DNA from: an uncultured Eubacteriales bacterium
GTDB lineage: Bacteria > Bacillota > Clostridia > Oscillospirales > Acutalibacteraceae
Length of the DNA stretch: 46,589 nt
Assembly (NCBI GenBank): GCA_934446475.1
Contig: CAKSEH010000015.1
Coordinates: forward strand, 1 to 46,589
Direction: 5' to 3'
This document shows, in pieces, positions 8,706 through 15,941 of the stretch. The position numbers and the translations under genes were made by a program. The first letter of the stretch is position 1, and every line of letters starts with the position of its first letter. The notes under the pieces are model-generated. The model was given only the letters and a program-made list of their open reading frames with translations, made no database searches and was not told the origin of the DNA.

Positions 8706-8720
8706 TATCCTTTTGGGATA
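8706..8720. promoter_or_regulatory. operator 1 (TATCC-N5-GGATA)
   Basis: TATCCTTTTGGGATA, a 15-bp palindrome matching operator 2 at 12 of 15 positions including both five-base arms. It lies 34 bases upstream of the XRE start codon, where it could block the XRE promoter. Confidence 0.6.
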
Positions 8721-8724
8721 TGAT

Positions 8725-8765
8725 AAAATAACATATATATCCTAATAGGATATATATGTTATTTT
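8725..8765. promoter_or_regulatory. operator 2 inside a 41-bp perfect palindrome
   Basis: The core TATCCTAATAGGATA (8738-8752) is centred in a palindrome whose 20-bp arms are perfect complements around the single base 8745. Its centre is 32 bp from operator 1, about three helical turns, so two dimers would sit on the same DNA face. Confidence 0.65.
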
Positions 8766-8817
8766 ATGTATCTTATCATAATTTTATTTAAGTAATGATG
8801 AAAAGAAAGGCGAATAT

Positions 8818-8973
8818 ATGATATTAAAGAAAATATTTACAAATAGCCGCAAGAATTTTCGTAAAATAAAAAAAGAATACCTCTTGAAAGTCATATTCTT
8901 AATAATCTGCTGCATCTTACTTATTATAATATTTTTCTTCCCGGAATATCTTATGTTCGGGGAAAATCAATAG
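8818..8973 (+). CDS. 51-aa single-pass cationic membrane peptide
   Basis: An ATG at 8818 opens a frame to TAG 8971-8973, 51 residues. GAAAGG lies about 7 bases before the start. The N-terminal 20 residues are strongly basic (KKIFTNSRKNFRKIKKEY), followed by one hydrophobic helix at about residues 22-42 (VIFLIICCILLIIIFFF) and a short tail ending FGENQ. By the positive-inside rule the basic end should stay in the cytoplasm. It diverges from the XRE gene across the paired operators and has no other gene downstream. Small membrane peptides under a dedicated repressor can be toxins, holin-like proteins or stress peptides; the sequence does not decide. It is short but has start, ribosome site, stop and a coherent topology. 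Confidence 0.6.
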   Translation: MILKKIFTNSRKNFRKIKKEYLLKVIFLIICCILLIIIFFFPEYLMFGENQ

Positions 8974-9167
8974 AATACCGTACACAAGATTTTATAAATA
9001 ACATATGAGACTTTTACCAAAGGATTTGCCGAGACCGTGAAAGTTAAAATATAAAACCGAAAAAGTTAAACAGAAATATATAAAACGCAAAACTTTTAAA
9101 AATCCAAACTGAAACTAAAAATATTAAATACTAAATATAAAATTAAAAATATTAAAAAACAAGGAAA

Positions 9168-9336
9168 GAATACCCCTCAGTCCCTTACGGGGCAGCTCTC
9201 CTCTATTTTGTCTTGCGACAAAAAGAAGGGAGCCTTAAAAGCAACAGAGCCTTATTATATCAATAAAATCGCATTAAATATATCGGCTCCCTTGAGTAAA
9301 GCGAGCTGTCGAGTGTAACGAGACTGAGGGATTGTT
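9168..9336 (+). repeat. dispersed repeat, copy 1 (both ends present)
   Basis: Left end GAATACCCCTCAGTCC and right end GACTGAGGGATTGTT form imperfect terminal inverted repeats. Inside are CCCTTACGGGG, a TTGTCTTGCGACAA hairpin and AAGAAGGGAGCC, then a GGCTCCCTTG segment. The unit is 169 bp with no coding capacity. Confidence 0.75.
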
Positions 9337-9453
9337 AAAAAGCTTAAATCTAATATCAAAAAAATTTGTTTTTTTATTTTATCTTTGAATTTCGAATAAG
9401 AAAATGAGGAATTCAAAAAAGTTCAAAAATATAAAATATAAATTAAAACGAAT

Positions 9454-9655
9454 GAATACCCCTCATTCAGCCATCCGGCTGACAGCTTTTTCTCCGAAAA
9501 CGGGCACCCCTTTGTCTGCTTCGCAGACATTTCCCTGAGCACGGGGAATAACCTCTGTTTTGTCTTGCGACAAAAAGAAGGGAGCCTTTGGAGGAAACAA
9601 TTTTGCCGGTTGCTTTGCAGATAATTTTCGGGGGACAACCGCAGTTTTAACTAAC
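9454..9655 (+). repeat. dispersed repeat, copy 2 (no right end)
   Basis: Starts GAATACCCCTCATTCAGCC and carries GTCTGCTTCGCAGAC, GGGGAATAACCTCTG, a TTGTCTTGCGACAA hairpin and AAGAAGGGAGCC. The usual right end is missing, and the copy fades into unique sequence. Confidence 0.65.
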
Positions 9656-9813
9656 ACTGAAAAGAATGAAGCCTTAAGCTGAAAAATTTTTGCTCGGTGT
9701 TTTCAGGAATTTTTTCTATCCGGGAAATAACTTCTATGAAAAAAAGGAAAACGAAGCCGTAATCTAAAAGGCGGCGGGCAAAACCGTAGTAGCTTTGATT
9801 TCCCTGCCTTAAG

Positions 9814-9863
9814 TGAAAAAAGCACTTCCTATGCAGGTTTTTATCCTGTATAGGAAGCGCTTT
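9814..9863 (-). terminator. argG terminator
   Basis: A 19-bp near-perfect stem (arms 9819-9837 and 9845-9863, GGAAGCGCTTT side) with a 7-base loop. In leftward reading it is followed by a run of T (complement of GAAAAAA, 9815-9821). It starts 24 bases after the argG stop. Confidence 0.85.
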
Positions 9864-9886
9864 TAAAGGCATTTTTTATACAACCG

Positions 9887-11110
9887 TTATTTATTTTTTT
9901 CTTTAACCTGTGCCTGAACGGAAATGGGAAGTCCGAAAAGGTTTATAAAGCCTGCGGCATTCTTTTGATTATAAACGTGGTCCTCACCGAAGGTGGCTAT
10001 TTCCTCGGAATAAAGCGACCAATCGCTCCAAGCTCCTGCTTTTATCATATTACCCTTATAGAGCTTTATCTTGACCTTACCGGTAACGTGTTCCTGCGTC
10101 TTATCGACAAACGCCGAGAGCGCTTCCCTCAAAGGAGTGTACCACTGACCGTTATAAACAAGGTCTGCAAATGTAACCGAAAGCTCCTGTTTTTTGTGCA
10201 TAGTCATTTTATCAAGGCAGAGAGTTTCAAGATAATTATGAGCAAAATAAAGAATTGCTCCTCCGGGAGTTTCGTAAACACCCCTGCATTTCATTCCCAC
10301 AAGCCTATTTTCAACAATATCGATAAGACCGATACCGTTTGCTCCGCCAAGTTCATTTAATTTTAAAATAATATTTTTGGCAGACATTTTCTCGCCGTCT
10401 ATAGCTACGGGTTTGCCCTTTTCAAAGTCAAGTGTAACATAGATGGGCTTATCGGGAGCATCGATAGGCGAAACACCCATTTCAAGGAAGCCTTTCTTTT
10501 CGTACAGCGGCTCATTGCCCACATCCTCAAGGTCAAGTCCCTCGTGAGAAAGATGCCACATATTTTTATCCTTTGAATAGTTGGTTTCTTTATTTATCTT
10601 AAGCGGAATGTTATGTGCCTCGGCATATTCGATCTCTTCGTCTCTTGACTTAATATCCCACTCTCTCCACGGAGCTATTATTTTAACATTCGGTGCAAAC
10701 GCTTTTATAGCAAGTTCGAAACGAACCTGATCGTTGCCCTTTCCGGTGCAGCCGTGGCAGATAGCGTCTGCGCCCTCTTTAATTGCTATCTCGGCAAGCC
10801 TTTTTGCGATAACGGGCCTTGCAAGGGCGGTTCCGAGCATATAATCCTCATATTTTGCGCCTGCCATAACGGTTGGGATAACAATATCGTCAACAAATTC
10901 ATCGGTAAGGTCTTCAACATAAAGCTTTGAGGCTCCGGATTTTAAAGCCTTTTCTTCAAGACCTTCAAGTTCATCCGCCTGACCTACATTTCCCGAAACA
11001 GCAATGATTTCGGGATCATTGTAATTTTCCTTAAGCCAGGGAATTATTATCGATGTGTCAAGTCCGCCCGAATAGGCAAGAACTATCTTTTTAATATCTG
11101 TATTTTGCAT
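9887..11110 (-). CDS. argG: argininosuccinate synthase
   Basis: Condenses citrulline and aspartate with ATP to argininosuccinate, the next-to-last step of arginine synthesis, in the cytoplasm. Length 407 aa, normal for the family. The ATP-pyrophosphatase loop AYSGGLDTS is at residues 12-20. Other family segments present are GTALARPVIAK, CHGCTGKGNDQVRFE and the C-terminal half with MKCRGVYETPGG. It stands alone: argH and other arg genes are not in the window. The upstream region carries a promoter overlapped by an AhrC/ArgR-like box, so repression by arginine is likely. A strong terminator follows. Confidence 0.98.
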   Translation of the reverse strand: MQNTDIKKIVLAYSGGLDTSIIIPWLKENYNDPEIIAVSGNVGQADELEGLEEKALKSGASKLYVEDLTDEFVDDIVIPTVMAGAKYEDYMLGTALARPVIAKRLAEIAIKEGADAICHGCTGKGNDQVRFELAIKAFAPNVKIIAPWREWDIKSRDEEIEYAEAHNIPLKINKETNYSKDKNMWHLSHEGLDLEDVGNEPLYEKKGFLEMGVSPIDAPDKPIYVTLDFEKGKPVAIDGEKMSAKNIILKLNELGGANGIGLIDIVENRLVGMKCRGVYETPGGAILYFAHNYLETLCLDKMTMHKKQELSVTFADLVYNGQWYTPLREALSAFVDKTQEHVTGKVKIKLYKGNMIKAGAWSDWSLYSEEIATFGEDHVYNQKNAAGFINLFGLPISVQAQVKEKNK

Positions 11111-11154
11111 ATTTATACCTCCAAAAGCGAAATAAACTTATCTTTACTTGCATA

Positions 11155-11184
11155 AGTATAGCATATTATGAATAAATATGCAAG
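11155..11184 (-). promoter_or_regulatory. argG promoter overlapped by an ArgR/AhrC-like box
   Basis: Leftward: -35 TTGCAT (11183-11178), a 17-base spacer and -10 TATACT (11160-11155). On the + strand 11167-11184 reads TATGAATAAATATGCAAG, which agrees at 16 of 18 positions with the AhrC-type box CATGAATAAAAATKCAAK as I recall it. The box covers the -35 and spacer. A mirrored ACTTGCATA half (11146-11154) lies beyond the -10. Confidence 0.7.
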
Positions 11185-11247
11185 TATTTTTTTAAAAATA
11201 TTTAATATTTTTTATTTTCCGCTTTACACGGAGCTTTATATTAACCC

Positions 11248-11277
11248 AAAAAAAGATGCAAAAAGGCTCTTTGCATC
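11248..11277 (-). terminator. terminator of the redox operon
   Basis: Arms GATGCAAA and TTTGCATC (11255-11262 and 11270-11277). In leftward reading they are followed by seven T (complement of 11248-11254). It begins 15 bases after the last stop of the six-gene operon. Confidence 0.85.
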
Positions 11278-11292
11278 CTCTCAAACTATTTG

Positions 11293-11931
11293 CTATTTGT
11301 TAAAACTCTTTGCCCATTTATCGACTTCGCTTTCGGACGCATTTGAAGAAAACCGTTTCCCCTGCAGCCACTCTCCGGTTCCGGCGATTTTCTCTAACTT
11401 CTCGCCGCTGTCTGAAAGTCCCGAGCTTGCAGAGGTGCAAAACGGAATAACGGTTTTACCCGAAAAATCGTTTGAAGTTAAAAACGAATTAACAGTCCAG
11501 GCTGCCTCGCCCCACCAGATAGGATATCCGATAAAAACGGTATCGTAGTTTTCAAAATTATCGGGCACCGCATTTTTTAAAGCGACATTTCTCTTTTCCG
11601 GGCTGTTATGTTCCTTGCAGACACGGCTGTTATCGTCATTCCAGTTTAAATCGGCGTTCGTATAAGGGTCGGACGGAACAAGCTCAAAGGTATCTGCATT
11701 TAATGCTCCGGCTATATATTCTGCGACTGTTTTCGTATTTTTCGTTGCGGAGAAATAAACAATAAGCGTTCTCTTGTCTGTGTCGCCGTTTGCGTTCGTA
11801 TTACCGTCAAGAGAGACTCTTACTGTGTTAACGGATGAATTCCCGGCGGTTTTATTGTTTGTGTCTTTCCCGCAGGAAGCAAAGGAAAAAAGACAAATCA
11901 AACTTAACAAAATTGAAGCGATCTTTTTCAT
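11293..11931 (-). CDS. lipoprotein-anchored flavodoxin
   Basis: 212 aa. The N-terminus MKKIASILLSLICLF with the lipobox SFASC (cysteine about residue 20) is a lipoprotein signal, followed by a polar Asn/Thr-rich linker. From TLIVYFSATKNTKTVAEYIA it is a Flavodoxin_4-type domain: TLIVYFSATKNTK is the FMN phosphate loop, and GYPIWWGEAAWTV and SASSGLSDS are the later flavin-contacting loops. The flavodoxin would therefore sit outside the membrane, which is unusual for an electron carrier. It is the last gene of a six-gene leftward operon and has AAAGGAG before its start. A role in extracytoplasmic electron transfer is inferred only. Confidence 0.88.
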   Translation of the reverse strand: MKKIASILLSLICLFSFASCGKDTNNKTAGNSSVNTVRVSLDGNTNANGDTDKRTLIVYFSATKNTKTVAEYIAGALNADTFELVPSDPYTNADLNWNDDNSRVCKEHNSPEKRNVALKNAVPDNFENYDTVFIGYPIWWGEAAWTVNSFLTSNDFSGKTVIPFCTSASSGLSDSGEKLEKIAGTGEWLQGKRFSSNASESEVDKWAKSFNK

Positions 11932-11954
11932 ATAATGTCTCCTTTCGTTTGTTA

Positions 11955-12494
11955 TCAGACGTTTTTGCCTGCAGTATACGCTTTTTCCATTGCGGGAGTG
12001 TTTTTGATCTCACCCGGATCGTGGACGCCGTTTCCCACTATAACTCCCTTTTCAACAGCTCCCTCAACACATTCCGCATAACCACGGAAACAGGCAAGAG
12101 TCGTATCTGCGGAGGAAACATCGGTATCCGCCATAGTTACGATGTAATAAAACTCTTTGTTTTTAACCTCAAGCCAGCGGGCGACGGTTCTGTCTATGAC
12201 AGCTTTTAACTGCGAGTCTATAGAGTAAAAATAAACGGGACTTGCCAAAACGATAACATCGGCGTCGATCATTTTCTGCAGGATTTCCGCCATATCGTCC
12301 TTTTGAACGCACTTTCCGCCGTTATCTGCGCAGTAATAACAGCCTATACAGGGGGCAACATTTTTTGCGGCGATCCTTATTTTTTCAACTTTGTTTCCGC
12401 CGTCTACTGCTCCACGCATAAATTCATCACAAAGAATGTCTGAATTGCCGCCTTTCCTCGGACTTCCCGATAAAATCAGAACATTTTTATTCAT
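11955..12494 (-). CDS. NAD(P)H-dependent FMN reductase / iron-sulfur flavoprotein-like
   Basis: 179-aa cytoplasmic flavoprotein of the flavodoxin-like fold (FMN_red group). The start NVLILSGSPRKGGNSDIL is the FMN phosphate-binding loop. PCIGCYYCADNGGKC resembles the cysteine cluster that carries a 4Fe-4S centre in archaeal and clostridial Isf proteins, although spacing differs between members. SPVYFYSIDSQLKAVIDR is the conserved second loop. It lies 14 bases after the aldo/keto reductase gene and 23 bases before the flavodoxin lipoprotein gene. It probably passes electrons from NAD(P)H or ferredoxin to a partner in the same operon; the partner is not known. Confidence 0.88.
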   Translation of the reverse strand: MNKNVLILSGSPRKGGNSDILCDEFMRGAVDGGNKVEKIRIAAKNVAPCIGCYYCADNGGKCVQKDDMAEILQKMIDADVIVLASPVYFYSIDSQLKAVIDRTVARWLEVKNKEFYYIVTMADTDVSSADTTLACFRGYAECVEGAVEKGVIVGNGVHDPGEIKNTPAMEKAYTAGKNV

Positions 12495-12508
12495 ATAAGA
12501 TCACAGCC

Positions 12509-13396
12509 TTACCAATTTTTATTTTCTTTTGACGGGTCTTGCCGGTTTTTGCGTTTTTCAACCATATCCACAAACCACTCGACCATCCGGGGGCTTGTGT
12601 GGGAGAAAAACGAGCTTGTGTTTTTATCAAGCGTTGCGATTTTTGCCATATCCTCGTCGGAAAGGTTAAAATCAAAAACATCAAAATTTTCTTTCATCCG
12701 CTCGATATGGGTCGATTTTGGAATAACGATAATGCCACGCTGCAGATGCCAACGCAAAATCACCTGAGCTGCGGATTTTGAATACTTTTCGCCTATACTT
12801 TTAAGTTCCGGCAGTTCAAACATTCCGCCTCTGCCTTCACCGAAAGGCGCCCACGCCTCAAGTTTAAGACCGTATTTATCATTCCACTTTTTGGCCTCTG
12901 CCTGTTGATTGTGCGGATGTATTTCCACTTGATTTACCATTGGACGGATTCTTGAAAACGAGGCAATATCTATCATACGGTCGGGATAAAAATTCGAAAT
13001 ACCTATCGCTCTCAGCTTTCCCTCTTCATACAGCTCCTCAAGCGCCCTCCACGCTCCGTAATAATCGCCGAACGGCTGATGTAAAAGCATAAGGTCAATA
13101 TAATCGGTCTTTAATTTTTCCATAGATTCAAGAACGCTTTTTTTGCATTCTTCATAACCGTAATGCTCTATCCATACCTTTGATGTCAGGAAAATTTCGT
13201 TTCTCGGTATCCCCGATTTTTCTATCGCATTCCCGACTTCGCTTTCATTAAAATATGCCTGAGCGGTATCTATGGAGCGGTATCCGACCTTAAGCGCATC
13301 GGTAACGCACCGCTCGCATTCTTCCTTTGTCACCTGATAGACACCGTATCCGAGCTGAGGCATCTTAACCCCGTTTGATAAGGTTACATACATCAT
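12509..13396 (-). CDS. aldo/keto reductase
   Basis: NADPH-dependent carbonyl reductase of the AKR5-like group, 295 aa, cytoplasmic. The catalytic tetrad is visible: Asp and Tyr in DTAQAYFNE, Lys in FLTSKVW and His in LMLLHQPFG. The NADP-binding end has VIPKSTHIERMKENFDVFDF. The start MMYVTLSNGVKMPQLGYGVY is typical, and either of two tandem ATGs could be used. It is the fourth gene of the leftward redox operon, 11 bases after the alcohol dehydrogenase gene. The natural substrate is not evident. Confidence 0.93.
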   Translation of the reverse strand: MMYVTLSNGVKMPQLGYGVYQVTKEECERCVTDALKVGYRSIDTAQAYFNESEVGNAIEKSGIPRNEIFLTSKVWIEHYGYEECKKSVLESMEKLKTDYIDLMLLHQPFGDYYGAWRALEELYEEGKLRAIGISNFYPDRMIDIASFSRIRPMVNQVEIHPHNQQAEAKKWNDKYGLKLEAWAPFGEGRGGMFELPELKSIGEKYSKSAAQVILRWHLQRGIIVIPKSTHIERMKENFDVFDFNLSDEDMAKIATLDKNTSSFFSHTSPRMVEWFVDMVEKRKNRQDPSKENKNW

Positions 13397-13407
13397 AAAA
13401 TCACCCT

Positions 13408-14577
13408 TTATAAACTTTCCTTGAATATTTTCATAACTTCGTCCCGATTGAGCGGTTTATATCCGCCGTCCATAGGAATGGTCAGATCGGCAAGTGTTTC
13501 TATGGCGTCTTCTGTTACGCCGAGCTGACCGAGACTCATCACAACTCCGATTTCCTTCATCCAGTTTTCCATAGCCGAAAGTCCCTCTGCGGCGATTTGC
13601 TCGTCGGTTTTGCCGTCTGCGGCAATGTTCCACACATTTACCGCAAAGCGTTTAAATTTCTGAAGACCGTAAGGCATAATATATCGATAATAAGGAAGTG
13701 AAACGGCGGCAAGCGTCATTCCGTGAGTTGCGTTTGTATATCCGCCTACTGCCTGACCGAGCATATGAACGGTCCAATCGGTGGTCTTGCCCTTTGCAAT
13801 AAGGGTGTTGAGCGCCCATGTTGCCGTCCACATAATATTGCTTCTTGCCTCATAATCAAGCGGATTTTTAACGGCAATGCGGCTTGAGGTTATAACGCTC
13901 CTCATAAGGCCTTCGCTGATATAATCACTTGTGTTATCGTCGTCTCCGGAAAAGTATTGTTCGCAGATGTGATTAAAAATATCGTATATTCCGGCTGCCA
14001 TTTGGTATTTCGGCAGACTGAAAGTGTATTCGGGATTTAAAACAGTAAATCTCGGCATAACTTCCTCGCTTTGAAAAACGTGACCTACCTTCTGTTTTGT
14101 CTCCCCGTTTGTAATAACGGAGCCCGAATTCATCTCGGAGCCTGTGCCTGCCATTGTCAGTACGCAGCCTATGGGTATGATCTTACAGTCCGGCTCTTCA
14201 AAACGGACATAGTATTTTTCCCAGGGGTCCTCATTGCAGTTTACGGAAACCGCAACCGCCTTTGAATAGTCGCATACGGATCCTCCGCCCACGGCAAGCA
14301 ACAGATCGGCATTGTGGTTTCTTGCGATTTTAACGCCCTCGTTTAACTTTGCAAGCGTTGGGTTCGGCATAACGCCTGATATTTCGGCGACATTTTTGCC
14401 CGATTGTCTGAGTATTTCGGTAACCGAGTCGTAAATCCCGTTCTTTTTTATTGAACCGCCGCCGTATATAAGAACAACATTATCGCCGTATTTTTTGAGT
14501 TCGTCTTTAAGATTTGACAAAGCCTCTTTGCCGAAGTAAAGCTTTGTCGGGTTGCAGTATGAAAAATTTCCGAGCAT
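13408..14577 (-). CDS. iron-containing alcohol dehydrogenase
   Basis: 389 aa, type III (Fe-ADH) family, closest in look to the YugJ/BdhA butanol dehydrogenases. The NAD(P) motif is AVGGGSVCDYSKAVAVS. Metal-binding histidines lie in GIYDIFNHICEQYF and in the later HMLGQAVGGYTNATHGMTLA. The start is ATG 14577, with GGAGG 9-13 bases before it. The frame is open further upstream, but that extension would overlap the preceding gene and has no homologous look. Third gene of the redox operon. It probably reduces aldehydes or ketones; the substrate is unknown. Confidence 0.93.
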   Translation of the reverse strand: MLGNFSYCNPTKLYFGKEALSNLKDELKKYGDNVVLIYGGGSIKKNGIYDSVTEILRQSGKNVAEISGVMPNPTLAKLNEGVKIARNHNADLLLAVGGGSVCDYSKAVAVSVNCNEDPWEKYYVRFEEPDCKIIPIGCVLTMAGTGSEMNSGSVITNGETKQKVGHVFQSEEVMPRFTVLNPEYTFSLPKYQMAAGIYDIFNHICEQYFSGDDDNTSDYISEGLMRSVITSSRIAVKNPLDYEARSNIMWTATWALNTLIAKGKTTDWTVHMLGQAVGGYTNATHGMTLAAVSLPYYRYIMPYGLQKFKRFAVNVWNIAADGKTDEQIAAEGLSAMENWMKEIGVVMSLGQLGVTEDAIETLADLTIPMDGGYKPLNRDEVMKIFKESL

Positions 14578-14596
14578 ATTATCTAACCTCCGATTT

Positions 14597-15322
14597 TTAT
14601 TTTGAACTTTCCAACCATTCGGTTTTTGCGTTTTCTCCGGGCACTTCAATTGCCAGATGCGAAAACCAACTGTCCTCTGCGGCACCGTGCCAATGTTTAA
14701 CGCCGGGTGCTATATTTACGGTATCGCCCGGGAGAAGTACCCTTATCGGCTTTCCCCATTCCTGATAGTAACCTTTTCCGGCAACGCAAATAAGAATTTG
14801 TCCGCCGCCCTTATCGGCATTGTGTATATGCCAGCTGTTTCTGCAGTCGGGCTCGAATGTAACATTGAAAATACCTACCTGACTTGTTGAAACAGGTGCG
14901 AGATAGCTTTTGCCCGTAAAATACTTTGCAAAACCGTCATTAGGTTTACCTATCGGGAATATCATTGAGTTTTCGTGCTTTTGCTTTTCGTCGGCAGCAT
15001 CGGTTTCGGTCCACACTTCTTTTGCCATTTTAAAAGCCGCCCACGCTTTCGGCCAGCCCGCATAAAATGCGGCGTGCGTCAGAATTTCGGCTATTTCCTC
15101 TTTTGTTACCCCGTTCTTCTTTGCGCTTTCAAGATGAAATTTAAGGGAACTGTCAAGCACACCGCTCGCCATAAGAGCCGTAACGGTTACAATGCTTCTG
15201 TCCCGTAAAGGGAGCTTACCTTCTCTTGACCAAACCTCTCCGAAAAGCACATCGTCGTTAAGCTGTGCGAATTTCGGAGCAAATTTTCCTAAAGAATCCC
15301 TTCCCGCCGTAACTTTTTCCAT
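14597..15322 (-). CDS. carboxymuconolactone decarboxylase-like / cupin fusion
   Basis: 241 aa with two domains. Residues about 5-90 are CMD-like (LFGEVWSREGKLPLRDRSIV, then EEIAEILTHAAFYAGWPKAW) and lack the AhpD CxxC pair, so a peroxidase role is unlikely. Residues about 120-235 are a cupin with the metal-binding pattern SWHIHNADKGGGQ and later GDTVNIAPGVKHWHGAA. The two domains often occur as neighbouring or fused genes beside flavodoxins and aldo/keto reductases in gut bacteria. The ATG at 15322 is preferred because AGGTGG lies 11 bases ahead; a GTG at 15337 would overlap the upstream gene. Second gene of the operon. The reaction is unknown. Confidence 0.88.
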   Translation of the reverse strand: MEKVTAGRDSLGKFAPKFAQLNDDVLFGEVWSREGKLPLRDRSIVTVTALMASGVLDSSLKFHLESAKKNGVTKEEIAEILTHAAFYAGWPKAWAAFKMAKEVWTETDAADEKQKHENSMIFPIGKPNDGFAKYFTGKSYLAPVSTSQVGIFNVTFEPDCRNSWHIHNADKGGGQILICVAGKGYYQEWGKPIRVLLPGDTVNIAPGVKHWHGAAEDSWFSHLAIEVPGENAKTEWLESSK

Positions 15323-15327
15323 AACTG

Positions 15328-15831
15328 TCAGATCCACCTTTCAATATCTGATTTTGTCCTGTTTACACTGCTTCCGTAAATCGCAAGTCCCGATTGCACA
15401 TTGGCATTCGGGCAAAGTTTCTTTATATCCGAAACGCTGTTTCCCATACCGCTGCCCTCGTGCGTGCAAAACGGTTTTATTGTTTTACCCGAAAAATCAA
15501 ACGATTCCAAAAACGTAAAGACCGCCATAGGCATTGTGCCCCAGTAATTCGGAAATCCGAGATAAATCGTATCGTAATCGTCAATAGATTCGAGATTTGA
15601 TTTGAGTTTGGGCCTTGCGTTTGCACGCCGGTCCGCTTTCGCTTCATTTATACAGTCATTATACTTCTTCGAATAAGGCTTTTCCTGCTCTATTTTAAAA
15701 ATATCTGCGCCGCAGAGTTCTTTTATTATGTCTGACGCAATTTCGGTATTTCCTACCTTAAGGTCTTTAATTGCTCCGCTGACATAATTTTCGTCGGCTC
15801 TTGAATAAAATGCAACCAGTCTTTTCGGCAT
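15328..15831 (-). CDS. flavodoxin
   Basis: 167-aa cytoplasmic flavodoxin of the Flavodoxin_4 type. MPKRLVAFYSRADENYV holds the FMN loop in a modified form, GFPNYWGTMPMAVFTFLE is the second loop, and THEGSGMGNSVSDIK is the third. The start has GGAGG about 6 bases before it. First gene of the leftward six-gene operon, with the LysR gene divergent 110 bases away. It differs from the lipid-anchored flavodoxin at the other end of the operon by lacking any signal peptide, so the operon encodes an inside and an outside carrier. Confidence 0.9.
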   Translation of the reverse strand: MPKRLVAFYSRADENYVSGAIKDLKVGNTEIASDIIKELCGADIFKIEQEKPYSKKYNDCINEAKADRRANARPKLKSNLESIDDYDTIYLGFPNYWGTMPMAVFTFLESFDFSGKTIKPFCTHEGSGMGNSVSDIKKLCPNANVQSGLAIYGSSVNRTKSDIERWI

Positions 15832-15879
15832 TTTTATTCCTCCTTCTCTCTTTGTGTTTATATTTTATCACATAAAGTC

Positions 15880-15908
15880 TTGACCGAGAATATCCGATAT
15901 GTTATCAT
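15880..15908 (+). promoter_or_regulatory. promoter of the LysR gene
   Basis: -35 TTGACC (15880-15885), a 17-base spacer and -10 TATCAT (15903-15908). The shared gap also has an AT-rich inverted repeat TTTAT-N10-ATAAA (15857-15876) that could be a LysR-type site, but such sites are too loose to call firmly. Confidence 0.6.
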
Positions 15909-15941
15909 AGTATAAACTAAAAGTTGAAGGTTGACGATGAT

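Larger units (their letters stand above)
8974..9886. other. long non-coding stretch with repeat copies
   Basis: No credible gene. AT-rich tracts (8980-9165 and 9340-9450) alternate with two copies of the dispersed repeat (9168-9336 and 9454-9655), and the argG terminator lies at the right end. Short open frames here run through the repeat hairpins and look accidental. Confidence 0.6.

Noticed and set aside
9423..9872. Three overlapping leftward open frames of 64-73 codons
   Set aside because: They run through dispersed-repeat hairpins and the argG terminator, lack ribosome sites, and vary with the repeat copies.
14578..14685. 36-residue N-terminal extension of the Fe-alcohol dehydrogenase
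   Set aside because: Overlaps the CMD-cupin gene; the internal ATG at 14577 has GGAGG and gives the normal family N-terminus.
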